Assembly (NCBI GenBank): GCA_964618975.1 | Contig: CAZUDI010000028.1 | Coordinates: forward strand, 1 to 46,492 | From: CAZUDI01 sp964618975 | GTDB taxonomy: Bacteria > Desulfobacterota > Desulfomonilia > UBA1062 | Reading direction: 5' to 3' | Length of the DNA: 46,492 bases | In this document: positions 1 through 9,472 of the stretch, piece by piece | Layout of the letters: the number at the start of each line of letters is the position of its first letter | Numbering within the stretch: position 1 is the first letter of the stretch | The notes under the pieces: model-generated | What the model was told of the DNA's origin: nothing | Database searches by the model: none | Seen by the model: the letters and a program-made list of their open reading frames with translations, nothing else | Made by a program: the position numbers and the translations under genes

Positions 1-208
1 ACATCACCCGGGGACCGGGAGACCGAATGGTCTCGCGAGCAGGGGTGGTGTGCTGATAATCTCTGAAGCATGCGGGGGAAGGGGAATGAGGGCTATGAAC
101 CCCAGGGCAAGCTTATGACCCTGCTTTCCGCTGCAAGCAGCGGGGGATTCGGCCCATAGCGATTAAGGTGAGCCCTTTTCGTGGAAAGGAGAAATGGGGG
201 GAGCGGGA
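1..208. other. Upstream region with two small hairpins, no gene seen
   Basis: No coding region is supported here. Two perfect inverted repeats stand out: GAGACC/GGTCTC with a 4-nt loop at 19-34, and CCGCTGC/GCAGCGG with an AA centre at 128-143. The region ends with AAAGGAG (185-191) and GGGGGAG (197-203), in front of the first gene. I looked for a c-di-GMP (GEMM) riboswitch, which can precede surface-protein genes, and did not find its conserved core. Confidence 0.4.
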
Positions 209-1009
209 ATGAAGAAGCCTATTTTCTCATTGTATCTGCTGCTGGTCTTTCTTTGTGTGGCAGGGAGCGCCCATGCCACCCCCTATTTCGGCTATGAGGA
301 CTTCGGCGGCAGCTGGCAGGATGTCAACAAGACCGGGTCGGGGGACAGCCGCATGTGCTGGGCGGCGGTTGCCTCCAATATCCTGGGCTGGGGAGGCTGG
401 GAAACGCAGGAATTTGCAACCACAGGGGATATCTTTGACAGCTTCGTCTATCACTGGGTCGACCGGGGCGGCCAGATGAGCTACGGGTGGCGCTGGTGGA
501 TGGATGGAACCGACCCCGGCAATGGGAGGATCGATGTTTCCGGTGGGGGCGGCTATTTCCGCGACTATCCTTTCCGCGACTATTTTGCGGATTTCTATTC
601 AGACTATACCTCACTGAGGATCCTCAGCAACGACACCCTGGCCTATGTCGATGACTACCTGCACAGTGGCTACGGGGTGGGGCTGGCTGTCTATTGGGGC
701 AGTTACGTCGGCCATGGATTGACCTGCTGGGGGATCGAGTATGATGAGTACAACAATTATAAAGGGATATACGTCACCGATTCCGATGATGGGTTCTCGG
801 GCCTCATGTACTACGACATCTCCTGGAGAGGTGACTTCTGGTATCTGAGCGGGAGGTATGACGGTTACCGGATCGGGAATGTCCAGGCCCTCAACTCCAA
901 CCCCTCCGATGTGGCACCGGTACCCGAGCCGGCCACCCTGGCGCTGGTGGGCCTGGGGGCCCCGCTGGTCTGTCTCCTGCGACGGAACCGGCCTGGTGAC
1001 CGGTCATAG
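209..1009 (+). CDS. IdeS/Mac-like cysteine protease with PEP-CTERM anchor
   Basis: A predicted secreted cysteine protease of 266 aa. Residues 1-23 form a signal peptide ending AHA, and the mature chain resembles the IdeS/Mac-1 (peptidase C66) family. The catalytic Cys sits in MCWAAVASNILGW (C50), the His in GHGLTCWG (H169), and the Asp residues in YVTDSDDG (D191, D193). The 22-residue His-to-Asp distance equals that between H262 and D284 of streptococcal IdeS as I remember it. The C-terminus is a PEP-CTERM signal: VPEP, a hydrophobic stretch, then RRNR, which implies exosortase processing and surface or matrix display. I chose ATG 209 over ATG 194 because it opens a clean signal peptide and has GGGGGAG at a workable distance. 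The IgG target of the streptococcal enzyme need not apply; the substrate is unknown. No exosortase gene is in the window. Confidence 0.72.
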   Translation: MKKPIFSLYLLLVFLCVAGSAHATPYFGYEDFGGSWQDVNKTGSGDSRMCWAAVASNILGWGGWETQEFATTGDIFDSFVYHWVDRGGQMSYGWRWWMDGTDPGNGRIDVSGGGGYFRDYPFRDYFADFYSDYTSLRILSNDTLAYVDDYLHSGYGVGLAVYWGSYVGHGLTCWGIEYDEYNNYKGIYVTDSDDGFSGLMYYDISWRGDFWYLSGRYDGYRIGNVQALNSNPSDVAPVPEPATLALVGLGAPLVCLLRRNRPGDRS

Positions 1010-1192
1010 ACGAGGGCCAAGGGTGCGTTTTTCTGAGAGAGGGGGGAAAAGCAGACTCCGAGGAGCGTGGTCCCGGCAGCTGATGGAGACCGGGATGCGG
1101 GCAGACGGGCCCGAAGGGGATTCGGTGCCAGCGAAAGCGAAGGATAGGGCAGGTTACACGATGCACAAGAACTCAACCAAGGAGGTTATGTG

Positions 1193-2053
1193 ATGGATTT
1201 CGAGCGGACGATGAAGACAACGATATCAAATATGGTTTTCGGCCTGTTGCTTGCGGTCATGGTGTGTGGATGCGCGATTGCGCCCCCTAAGAGACCCATA
1301 ACCGAACTCTATGCCGGAATCAGCGATCCGGGCTATGATTTCACCCCGGCCCAGGCGCAGGGGGCGCCGGCCGGATATACCGTGGGGATCATCAATATGG
1401 ATCTCGACGTGGTTTGCATCCCCCAAAAGGCCCTTTCCGTCACCGAGTTGGGAAAGCAGTATCTGGGAAATTTCATAGGGGGCTTCAATACGGGCATCGA
1501 GAAGATCCTCACCTCGAAGGGTATCACCGTCTCCGGCCCCTTCGAATCGTACGATGAGATGACCTATCCGGAAAGGTCGCGTTGCGATTTCCTCATTCAA
1601 CCCTGCGCCAAGGTAACCTTCCAGCCGTTGGCCACCCCTGTCCAGCGCCTGAACGACCGGGGGGGGCCGAACGGGGAATCCTGGGTCATGGGGGCCAGCG
1701 ACACCTGCCTCAAGGTCAAGGCCGAGCTCGAATATGTCATCCTGGACCCGCTCACGCAGGAGAAGCTGGAGCGCCACAGGCTGAAAACGGACACCGTCTC
1801 GGTGGACTTCCGAAAGATATACTGCAAATATACTACACGCGACGACAAGGGCAAGGTCATCAAGGAGGAGTGGCGAGAGATCACCTTTGACCAGTCATTT
1901 CCGGGCTATCACAACGAGGATGTGGCGGTGGGCCAAATTCTGGATCAGCTCTTTCTGGCGTTCATGCCCAAGATCGACGGCCTGGTTTCCGTGGCCGAGT
2001 TCGATCACCTCAAGAAATTCCAGGAAGAGCTCAAGGAGAAAAAGGTATACTGA
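1193..2053 (+). CDS. HpaA-like outer-membrane lipoprotein
   Basis: A predicted lipoprotein of 286 aa. The N-terminus has a basic stretch, a hydrophobic core and a VCGC lipobox with the lipidated Cys near residue 27; the next residue is Ala, which in Gram-negatives favours outer-membrane sorting. The mature part follows the layout of the HpaA / neuraminyllactose-binding haemagglutinin family: an early strand (VGIINMDLDVV), a helix leading to ILTSKGITVSGPF, a central strand region and a lysine-rich C-terminal helix (LKKFQEELKEKK). AAGGAGG lies 7 nt before ATG 1193; the overlapping GTG 1190 is an alternative. It follows the PEP-CTERM protease on the same strand after about 180 bp, so co-regulation is possible but not shown. 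The family assignment rests on remembered pattern, not alignment. Confidence 0.5.
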   Translation: MDFERTMKTTISNMVFGLLLAVMVCGCAIAPPKRPITELYAGISDPGYDFTPAQAQGAPAGYTVGIINMDLDVVCIPQKALSVTELGKQYLGNFIGGFNTGIEKILTSKGITVSGPFESYDEMTYPERSRCDFLIQPCAKVTFQPLATPVQRLNDRGGPNGESWVMGASDTCLKVKAELEYVILDPLTQEKLERHRLKTDTVSVDFRKIYCKYTTRDDKGKVIKEEWREITFDQSFPGYHNEDVAVGQILDQLFLAFMPKIDGLVSVAEFDHLKKFQEELKEKKVY

Positions 2054-2161
2054 TCCTTGGAAATTTCCGGGGTGAATGAAGGATACAACAACGGGCGGGG
2101 TGGGGAGACTCACCCCGCTTCAAGATACCCAAGACGGGGGGAGATGAAGGACATCCAGGGG

Positions 2162-2664
2162 ATGAATATCCGGGTCAAGATGCTCCTGGTGCTTTTGGCC
2201 GTCGGCGTCCTGGCCGGGGGGCGCTTTTGTATGGCGCAGGGAGGCAATCGCCGTCCCACCCGAGGGATATCCCGCTGAAGGCCCCTCAGCGCCTGATTGC
2301 GGCCGGGCCCTACGGCAGGGATGTCTGCCTGGTGGAGCGGCTCGGTGCATGCACCCTGACCATGAAGGCCGGACGGCTCTTTGTCAGGAAACCGAAGACC
2401 TTCGGGTTCGAGAACGCCCTCCTCAAACGCGTGGTGGCCAAAGACCTGCACCTGAGCCTCATGCGGGACGGCCAGAGGCTCGTCGAGCTCAACACGGCAA
2501 AGCTCGAGATGCCCCCGGGGATGACGGTCATCCGCATCGAGCACCCCACGCTGATCTATCCACAGGGGGAGGAAGCCCCGGAGATGGTCAGGATCGACAA
2601 GGGAAGCCGGACCCTGACCCTTCAGTATCCCGGCTCCACGCAGACGCTCTCCCTGGGGCCGTGA
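2162..2664 (+). pseudogene. Frameshifted membrane-anchored periplasmic protein
   Basis: Two reading frames together make one plausible protein. The first frame, from ATG 2162 (AAGGA about 10 nt upstream), gives an N-terminal signal-anchor (MNIRVKMLLVLLAVGVLAG). The second frame continues to the stop at 2664 with about 140 aa rich in beta strands (RLFVRKPKTFGFENALLKRV, then MTVIRIEHPTLIYPQGEE). The frames meet at a run of six G at 2216-2221. One extra G would join them as ...VLAGGALLYGAGRQSPSHP..., a natural signal-anchor followed by a soluble domain. Either the gene is inactivated or the assembly has lost one G; deliberate slippage on the G run is a third option. I do not recognise the soluble domain; the single anchor plus beta-rich body is faintly LptC-like. 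Confidence 0.5.
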
Positions 2665-2712
2665 GCCTGGAATAGCGCCCTTATTTTATTTTGCCCGCCA
2701 CAGGCAATGAGC

Positions 2713-2722
2713 GGGGGGGGGG
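2713..2722. repeat. Run of ten G
   Basis: A homopolymer of ten G residues in non-coding DNA, 50 bp after the frameshifted gene. Poly-G tracts this long often vary in length by slippage. Here there is no gene or promoter that it would clearly switch. Confidence 0.7.
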
Positions 2723-2937
2723 CGGCAACTCCGGACGGGGACAGCCCCTCCGATCCAATCACCCCGGAAAGCGGGGCTTCTGGCGACCCCGATGCCCCCG
2801 GGGCGCGTCCATCACCGCTGGCTTGTAATGATGCCCCCGCCGGTTATGTCCTGCCTCAATCGCAATGGAGGTTCATACTAATATGTGCATAATTAAACGG
2901 ACATTAAGATGAGAGAAACAACTGGTCTCAATTGTGT

Positions 2938-2967
2938 GGGAAAAACTTCTTGCGAGAAGTTTCTCCC
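2938..2967. other. Strong hairpin inside a second, outer stem
   Basis: GGGAAAAACTTCT (2938-2950) pairs with AGAAGTTTCTCCC (2955-2967) over a TGCG loop; 12 of 13 positions match. An outer pair ATGAGAG (2909-2915) / CTCTCAT (2974-2980) can enclose it, so the whole 2909-2980 element could fold as a two-tier stem. No T tract follows on either strand, so a simple terminator is unlikely. A small RNA, processing site or REP-like element are possibilities. Confidence 0.45.
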
Positions 2968-3335
2968 AGCCCCCTCTCATGAAGATATAATTATATTTTA
3001 TTGTTATATAAGATATGCTTGTGCAGGTTGAAACGGTTCATGATTCGGCCAACCTGATTCCAAGTACTCAAGATGCTTTCTCAATTATTCACTTCTTAGG
3101 AACTCAGGCCTTGCCCTGAGGGTAGGGTGCTCCATCAATGGCTGATTTTATATGCCAGGCAAACCTTTTCCCTCCACGCCGTCGCAAGCGGCGGTAGATT
3201 CGACCCTCAGGCAAGTAGAAACGCCCCGGACATCCAAGGACAGGCGGGGAAGAGAGCCATTGTGTATAGATTTTCAGAAATTATGGAATTTTCCATGCCT
3301 GTCTCGACCTGATGAGAGAGGGTACAGAAAAGTGC

Positions 3336-3367
3336 TTGACAAATGATAGATGTTAATCTAAGTTAAC
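3336..3367 (+). promoter_or_regulatory. Sigma70-type promoter with operator-like repeat
   Basis: A perfect -35 TTGACA (3336-3341) is separated by 17 nt from TAAGTT (3359-3364). GTTAA (3352-3356) and TTAAC (3363-3367) form an inverted repeat that overlaps the -10 box, where a repressor would block polymerase. The nearest downstream gene on this strand is the transporter binding protein at 3800, which would give a leader of about 430 nt. The regulator is not identified. Confidence 0.5.
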
Positions 3368-3799
3368 GGTGATAATAATTAATAATAATGTTTTTGCCAT
3401 GAACATATCATGCATTGTTTGCTGCTGAAGGGATTGGGGCCTTTCCTCTGAATGCATCAGAGATTCAGAGGTTTACAGCATAAACAATAAGAAAGGAGTG
3501 TTCTTGGCAGATAGCGGTATGACATGCAGCCGTCCTTGCAGACGGGTGCCCCTGACATCTTTATCCGGTCTCTGCTCGCCCGCGCTGATCGCGGGCTGAA
3601 AATCCATTATGTCAAGTCCAACATCATCACGAGGAAGTACGCCGAACCGGCGCATGACTTGCTTCGTTCATACCGTTCCCGGGAACGCTCTTGGGAATGG
3701 GCTCAGCGGAAAAACGTATTTTTCGCTGACAGCGGCCGCATCGTTTCAGAGAGATTTAAGCCTTGAAGCATAAAATAGTTTTCTTAAAGGAGGAGTGCG

Positions 3800-4993
3800 A
3801 TGAAGAGATCTTTGATGGTGGGGTTGCTCTTAGGCCTGGCTCTCTTGTTGCCGACATTGTTGCCGGCGCAATCCGAGGTCCCCGGCGTCACCGATGACGA
3901 GGTCGTCATCGGCATGACCTGTCCCATGTCCGGACCGGCGGCACTGTGGGCCTCCATGTACCTGGGCAATTCGGCCTGGGCCCAGCACATCAATGCGCAG
4001 GGGGGCATCCACGGCCGCAAGATCCGGGTCATGGTCAAGGACGATGGCTACAACCCCAGCCGGGCCCTGGCCAACCTGACCGAGATGAAGGACGAGGTCC
4101 TGGCCATTGGCTGTGTGATCGGCTCGGCCACGGCCAATGCCTGCAAGGAGATGCTGGTCGAAAGCGGGGTCCCGGTGGTGCACATCCACGCCAATCCCCG
4201 TATCTGGCTGGACGTACCGGAAGATAAGCGCAATCACCTCTTCATCGCTTACCCGGACTACATCGACGAGGCGGATGCCATCACCCAGTTCGCCATTGAA
4301 AAGGTAGGCATCAAGAGTCTGGCCCTCTTCGGACAGAACGACGACTGGGGCAAGTCCGCCAAGATCGGGATCGAACGCGCCATGGGAAAACTGGGCGGCA
4401 AGGCCGCCTTCGCCGGATTCATCCCCTACGAGCTCACCGACCGCGCCATGTCGGCGCATGCGATCAAGATCAAGGAGACCGGCGCCGACGGCCTGGTCAT
4501 CTATGGTGCTCCCACCCAGGCCTCGCTGATCATCCGCGAGATGGCCAAGATCGGCTACCGCCCCAAGGTTTTCACCGCCAATCCCCTGGGAGACCCCCTC
4601 ATGTACAAGATCTGCGGCCAGCTCTGGGAAGGTGCCTACCCGGCGGCCTCCGGCAACGTGAGCATGCCGGGGGTGGACAAGGAGGCCGACGCGGTGGTGG
4701 CCACCCTGCTGCAGTATGAGCCCAAGCTCACCGGCATGGAGTTCCTCGGCATCACCGGCTCCACGACCATGATGCTCATCGAGGAGGCCTTAAGACGCGC
4801 CGGACGCGACCTGACCCGCGAGTCCTTCATTGAGGCCATGGCCAGCATCCAGGATTTCCGGCCCCAGGGCATGGGGGGTCCGATCTCCTTCGGCAAGCAC
4901 CGTTACGGCCTGAATTCGATCCGCATGTGTCATGCCGAAGGCGGCAAGCACGTGCCCCAGACCGACTTCCTGGTGTTCGACCCTCTATTCTAG
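3800..4993 (+). CDS. ABC importer substrate-binding protein, LivK-type
   Basis: The periplasmic binding protein of a branched-chain amino-acid-type (HAAT) ABC importer, 397 aa with a signal peptide (MKRSLMVGLLLGLALLLPTLLPA). The mature start VTDDEVVIGMTCPMSGPAA is typical of the Peripla_BP_6 fold, followed by GNSAWAQHINAQGGIHGRKI and the type I binding-protein core. AAAGGAGGAG precedes the ATG closely. It is the first gene of an operon with two ATPases, an acyl-CoA ligase and two permeases. Family members bind amino acids, but also fatty, aromatic and dicarboxylic acids. The ligase inside this operon makes a carboxylic acid that is later turned into a CoA thioester a better guess for the ligand than leucine. 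Confidence 0.88.
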   Translation: MKRSLMVGLLLGLALLLPTLLPAQSEVPGVTDDEVVIGMTCPMSGPAALWASMYLGNSAWAQHINAQGGIHGRKIRVMVKDDGYNPSRALANLTEMKDEVLAIGCVIGSATANACKEMLVESGVPVVHIHANPRIWLDVPEDKRNHLFIAYPDYIDEADAITQFAIEKVGIKSLALFGQNDDWGKSAKIGIERAMGKLGGKAAFAGFIPYELTDRAMSAHAIKIKETGADGLVIYGAPTQASLIIREMAKIGYRPKVFTANPLGDPLMYKICGQLWEGAYPAASGNVSMPGVDKEADAVVATLLQYEPKLTGMEFLGITGSTTMMLIEEALRRAGRDLTRESFIEAMASIQDFRPQGMGGPISFGKHRYGLNSIRMCHAEGGKHVPQTDFLVFDPLF

Positions 4994-5015
4994 ACCGGTA
5001 AGAAAGAAGGCAACC

Positions 5016-5770
5016 ATGAGTGCATTACTCTCAATCAGGGATCTGTCGATAAGTTTCGGCGGAATCAAGGCCCTGCAGGGGGTGAGCCTGGATGTGATGG
5101 ACAACGAGATCCTGGCCATCATCGGGCCTAACGGATCCGGCAAGACCACGATGTTCAACTGCATCTCCGGGGTCTACAAACCCGATAGTGGCCAGGTGGT
5201 TTTCGGGGGGGAGAACCTGCTCGGGTTCTCCCCCGACAGCATCGCCCACAAGGGGATCTCGCGCACCTTCCAGAATATCCGGCTCTTCAACCATATGACA
5301 GTCCTGGACAACCTGATGCTGGGCCGGCACATCAAGTTCCGCAAGAATCTGGCGAGCGCCTTTCTGCGGCTGAGGAAGGAGGAGCTCTCCCATCGCGAGA
5401 AGGTGGAGGAGATCCTCGAGTTCCTCGACCTGCAGGCCTACCGCAAGTCGCTGGTCAACGACTGCCCCTACGGGGTGCAGAAGCGCGTGGAGCTCGGCCG
5501 GGCCCTGATTATGGAACCCCGGCTGCTGCTGCTGGACGAGCCCGTGGCCGGACTTACCAGCGAGGAAAAGGGCAAGGTCGCCTATCTGGTGACCGAGATC
5601 CGCGGGCGCTTCAAACTGGCCGTACTGCTGATCGAGCACGATCTGAGAATCGTCTCGCGGCTGGCCGACCGCATGGTGGCCTTCAATTTCGGCCGCAAGC
5701 TGGCCGAGGGATCGCCGGAGGAGGTGCAGCGCAACCCCGAAGTGATTCGGGCCTATGTGGGTGACGACGA

Positions 5771-5774
<4 letters not shown>
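5016..5774 (+). CDS. livG: ABC importer ATPase, LivG-type
   Basis: One of the two cytoplasmic ATPases of the importer, 252 aa. Visible are Walker A GPNGSGKTT, the Q-loop region SRTFQNIRLF, Walker B LLLLDEPVAGL and the switch histidine in LLIEHD. The signature region reads CPYGVQKRVELGRAL instead of the usual LSxGxQ pattern; divergence here is common in LivG proteins. The ATG at 5016 is chosen because AGAAGG lies five nt upstream and the protein then starts MSALLSIRDLSISFGGIKAL, the normal LivG start. It overlaps livF by four bases (ATGA), which indicates translational coupling. Confidence 0.9.
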
Positions 5775-6540
<766 letters not shown>

Positions 6541-6541
<1 letters not shown>

Positions 6542-8343
6542 TGCAGGTGCAACCGGTGGTGCTTCCCCACGCCTTTTTCCGGCAGGTCGCAGGCTTCAGT
6601 GATCGGGTCGCCCTCAGACACAAGAAGTTCGGCATCTGGAACAAGGTGACATGGAAGGAATACGGCGAGCGTGTCTGGCAGGTCGCCGGGGGACTCCTGC
6701 AGATGGGGCTTGAACAGGGCCAGACCGTCTGCATCCTCGGAGACAACCGTCCCGAATGGCTGGTCTGTCATCTGGCCATCATGACGGCCGGCGGATGTAC
6801 GTGCGGCATCTACCCCACGTCCTCCTCCGACGAGATCAAATATATCCTGACCCACTCCGAGACGCACATCCTGTTTGTCGAAAACGAGGAACAGCTCGAC
6901 AAGGTGCTGGAGATCATCGACGAACTGGATCTCGATCACATCGTGGTGTGGGACACCAAGGGGCTGTGGGGCTTCACTCACGAAAAGGTGCTGATCTTCG
7001 ATGAGTTCCTGAAGGACTGTCAGAGCTACCACACCGAACAGCCCCAGGCCGTCCAGAGGCGGTACGATGCCCTAGGTCTGGACGACACGGCCATGATTAT
7101 CTATACCTCGGGCACCACGGGCCGGCCCAAGGGGGCCTTGCTGTCACATGCCAACATCTCCAGCGTGGTACTCTCCTTTCTCGAGATCATCCCAGTCTCG
7201 GAGAAGGACGAGGTCGTCTCCTACCTGCCGCTGGCGCATGTCTACGAAAACCTCGTCTCGGTTTTCACCCCCATGTTCACCGGGGCCTGCGTGAACTTCG
7301 TGGAGAGTATGGATACCCTGGCCTTCAACCTGCGCGAGGTCTCGCCCACGATCTTCGGCTCGGTGCCCAGGATCTGGGAGAAATTCGCCTCGAACATCCG
7401 CAACAAGATGGATGATTCCACCTATATCAAACAGGTGTGCTACAGACTGAGCTTCATGGTCGGAAGGCGCTATGTCAAGGCCAAGGAGAGAGAGCGCATG
7501 ACGCTGCCTTTGAGACTGGCCTACCTGGTGTGCTACTGGGGCGTGCTCTACCACCTCAAGCGGCAGCTCGGCTTCGAGCGCATCCGCTGGGCGTTGTGCT
7601 CGGCGGCGGCCGCCTCCCAGGAACTGTTCGAGTTCTTCAATGTCCTGGGGATTCCCCTGAGGGACGGATACGGGCAGACCGAATCCACCGGCATCATCGC
7701 CCTGCAGCGCCTGGACAAGGAACCCCGCTACGGATACGTGGGCGAGGCCCTGCCCGGACTCGAGATGCAGCTCACCGATGCCGGTGAGATCATCGCCAAG
7801 GGTCCCGGCGTCTTCAAGGGCTATTTCAAGAATCCCGAGCTCACCGCCGAGGTGCTGCGCGACGGCTGGTTGCACACCGGCGACCTGGGAATGATCGATG
7901 ACGGCTGGCTCAAGATCGTGGGCCGCGTCAAGGACATCATCATCACCTCGGGCGGCAAGAACATTACCCCGGAATTCATCGAAAACAAACTTAAATTCAG
8001 CCCTTACATCCAGGATGCCGTCATTATCGGCGACGGCAAGCACTTCATCACCTCCCTGATCCTCATCGACGAAGAGAACGTCATGAAATTTGCCCAGGAC
8101 AACCGTATCCCGTTCACCACCTTTGCAGATCTGACCCAGAACGAGGAGATCAATGCCCTGATCCTCAAGGAGATCAACGAGGTGAACAAGACCCTGGCAC
8201 GGGTGGAGCAGATCAAGAAGTTCCGCCTCATCCCCCGGCGCTTCTACTCCGAGGATGGGGATGTGACGCCCACCCTCAAGGTCAAACGCCGCAATATCGC
8301 CAAGATGTATGGGGACTTGATCGATTCCATGTACAAAGGCTAG
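6541..8343 (+). CDS. Long-chain-type acyl-CoA synthetase embedded in importer operon
   Basis: An AMP-forming carboxylate:CoA ligase of 600 aa (ANL superfamily, long-chain FadD15-like branch). It would activate an organic acid to its acyl-CoA with ATP. Motifs: P-loop IYTSGTTGRPKGALLSH near residue 186, YLPLAHVYE, YGQTES, and the hinge/A8 region DGWLHTGDLGMIDDGWLKIV followed by GRVKDIIITSGGKNI. GGAGGAGG lies five nt before ATG 6541, which shares its A with the livF stop. Two in-frame GTG codons just upstream are alternatives. Its place between livF and livM means that import and activation are made together, so its substrate is probably what the importer carries. Chain length or aromatic nature cannot be read from the sequence. 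Confidence 0.88.
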
Positions 8344-8381
8344 CCGACAAGCCATAGACCGCAAAGACAGGAAGTGTAGCC

Positions 8382-9362
8382 ATGGATCTCGTAGAAAGCT
8401 ATAAGGATGATCTGAAACTGATCGATAAGCCCTGGACCCGCATCTGGGTGAGCCTGCTCGTCATCGCGCTCTTCGTTTTCCCCTGGTTCTCGAACGAGCA
8501 CCTCATCTATGTCTTCACCCTCATATTCATCTATGCCATCGGCATCCACGGGCAGAACATACTGATCGGATACACCGGCCAGATATCGTTGGGACAGGCC
8601 GGGTTCCTGGCGATCGGGGCCTTCACCTATGCCCATCTGACCCATGCCGGGGTGCCCCTGTCCCTGTCCCTCTTGGGGGCCGGGCTCATTGCGGCCCTCT
8701 TCGGGGTGCTGCTCGGGTTCCCCTCCCTGCGACTCAAGGGTCCCTATCTGGCGATCGTGACCCTCGGTTTCGGGATTGCGGTCTACCAGCTCCTCACCAG
8801 CTTCGAGGTGCTCTCGGGCGGCCGCATGGGGATGGTCGTGCCCCGGCTGGGGCCGATAGCGGGCCTGTCCAAAGAGATCACGATGTACTATTTCTGCCTG
8901 CTGTTGTGCCTGATCTTTACCATTGCGACCTACAACCTGATCTCATCCTATGTGGGACGCACCTTCATCGCGATTAGGGACAACGACATCGCCGGCGAGG
9001 TCATGGGCGTCAACCTCACACGCTACAAGCTGCTCTCGTTTGCCATCAGCTCGTTCTACACCGGCATTCACGGGGCGCTCTACGGCATGCTGCTGGGGTT
9101 CCTCGACCCCCAGATGTTCACCTTCCAGGAGACCCTGATCATGTTCGTGGCCGTGGTGATCGGCGGCCTGGCCTCCTGTGAAGGGGCCCTTTTCGGCGCG
9201 GCCTTCGTGATCCTCATCCCGCAGATCTTCAGTGAGTGGAAGGGCATGATTCCTGTGATCCTGGGCAGCACGGTGGTGCTGATCATGATCTTCGAACCGC
9301 TGGGACTGGCCGGGCGCTGGTTCAAGTTCCGCCTCTACTGGAGGAACTGGCCCTTCCGCTGA
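8382..9362 (+). CDS. livM: ABC importer permease, LivM-type
   Basis: An inner-membrane permease subunit of 326 aa with about eight to ten hydrophobic segments. GYTGQISLGQAGFLAIGAF is the hallmark of LivM near residue 65, and the later loop FIAIRDNDIAGEVMGVNLTRYK matches the cytoplasmic coupling region of the family. A longer polar N-terminus (about 20 aa) precedes the first membrane segment, as is normal for LivM. AGGAAG lies seven nt before the ATG. It follows the ligase by 38 bp and would pair with the LivH-type subunit encoded next. Confidence 0.9.
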   Translation: MDLVESYKDDLKLIDKPWTRIWVSLLVIALFVFPWFSNEHLIYVFTLIFIYAIGIHGQNILIGYTGQISLGQAGFLAIGAFTYAHLTHAGVPLSLSLLGAGLIAALFGVLLGFPSLRLKGPYLAIVTLGFGIAVYQLLTSFEVLSGGRMGMVVPRLGPIAGLSKEITMYYFCLLLCLIFTIATYNLISSYVGRTFIAIRDNDIAGEVMGVNLTRYKLLSFAISSFYTGIHGALYGMLLGFLDPQMFTFQETLIMFVAVVIGGLASCEGALFGAAFVILIPQIFSEWKGMIPVILGSTVVLIMIFEPLGLAGRWFKFRLYWRNWPFR

Positions 9363-9472
9363 GTGGCGGGGGGAGGCGAGGCATCCGCGGCATCGTGACG
9401 AGGTTATAGACGCAGCCTATGCAGCCAATCGCGGGGCTGCCGAGAGCAGCCCGCGAGGAGGGAGAGATTTTC

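Larger units (their letters stand above)
2665..3799. other. Long non-coding stretch with hairpins and AT-rich core
   Basis: There is no convincing gene in this 1.1 kb. It contains a run of ten G (2713-2722), an AT-rich segment (about 2880-3480) that contrasts with the GC-rich surroundings, a strong hairpin at 2938-2967, a smaller hairpin CTCAGG/CCTGAG at 3103-3120, a promoter at 3336-3364, and clustered inverted repeats at 3575-3730. A 31-codon frame starting at TTG 3504 has AAGGAG five to six bases upstream and ends at 3599, but has no recognisable content, so I do not call it. The stretch probably serves as promoter and leader for the transporter operon that starts at 3800. Confidence 0.5.

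Noticed and set aside
60..190. Cyclic-di-GMP (GEMM) riboswitch before the PEP-CTERM gene
   Set aside because: AGGGCAAGC looked suggestive, but the rest of the conserved core is missing.
194..208. ATG 194 as start of the IdeS-like protease
   Set aside because: AAAGGAG would lie only two nt before it; ATG 209 gives a clean signal peptide and a usable ribosome-binding site.
2707..2892. 61-codon frame through the G10 run
   Set aside because: Low-complexity, Pro/Ser/Gly-rich product, no ribosome-binding site, ends in the AT-rich region.
3524..3766. 80-codon frame before the importer operon
   Set aside because: It runs through several strong inverted repeats, has no ribosome-binding site and no recognisable content; more likely leader RNA.
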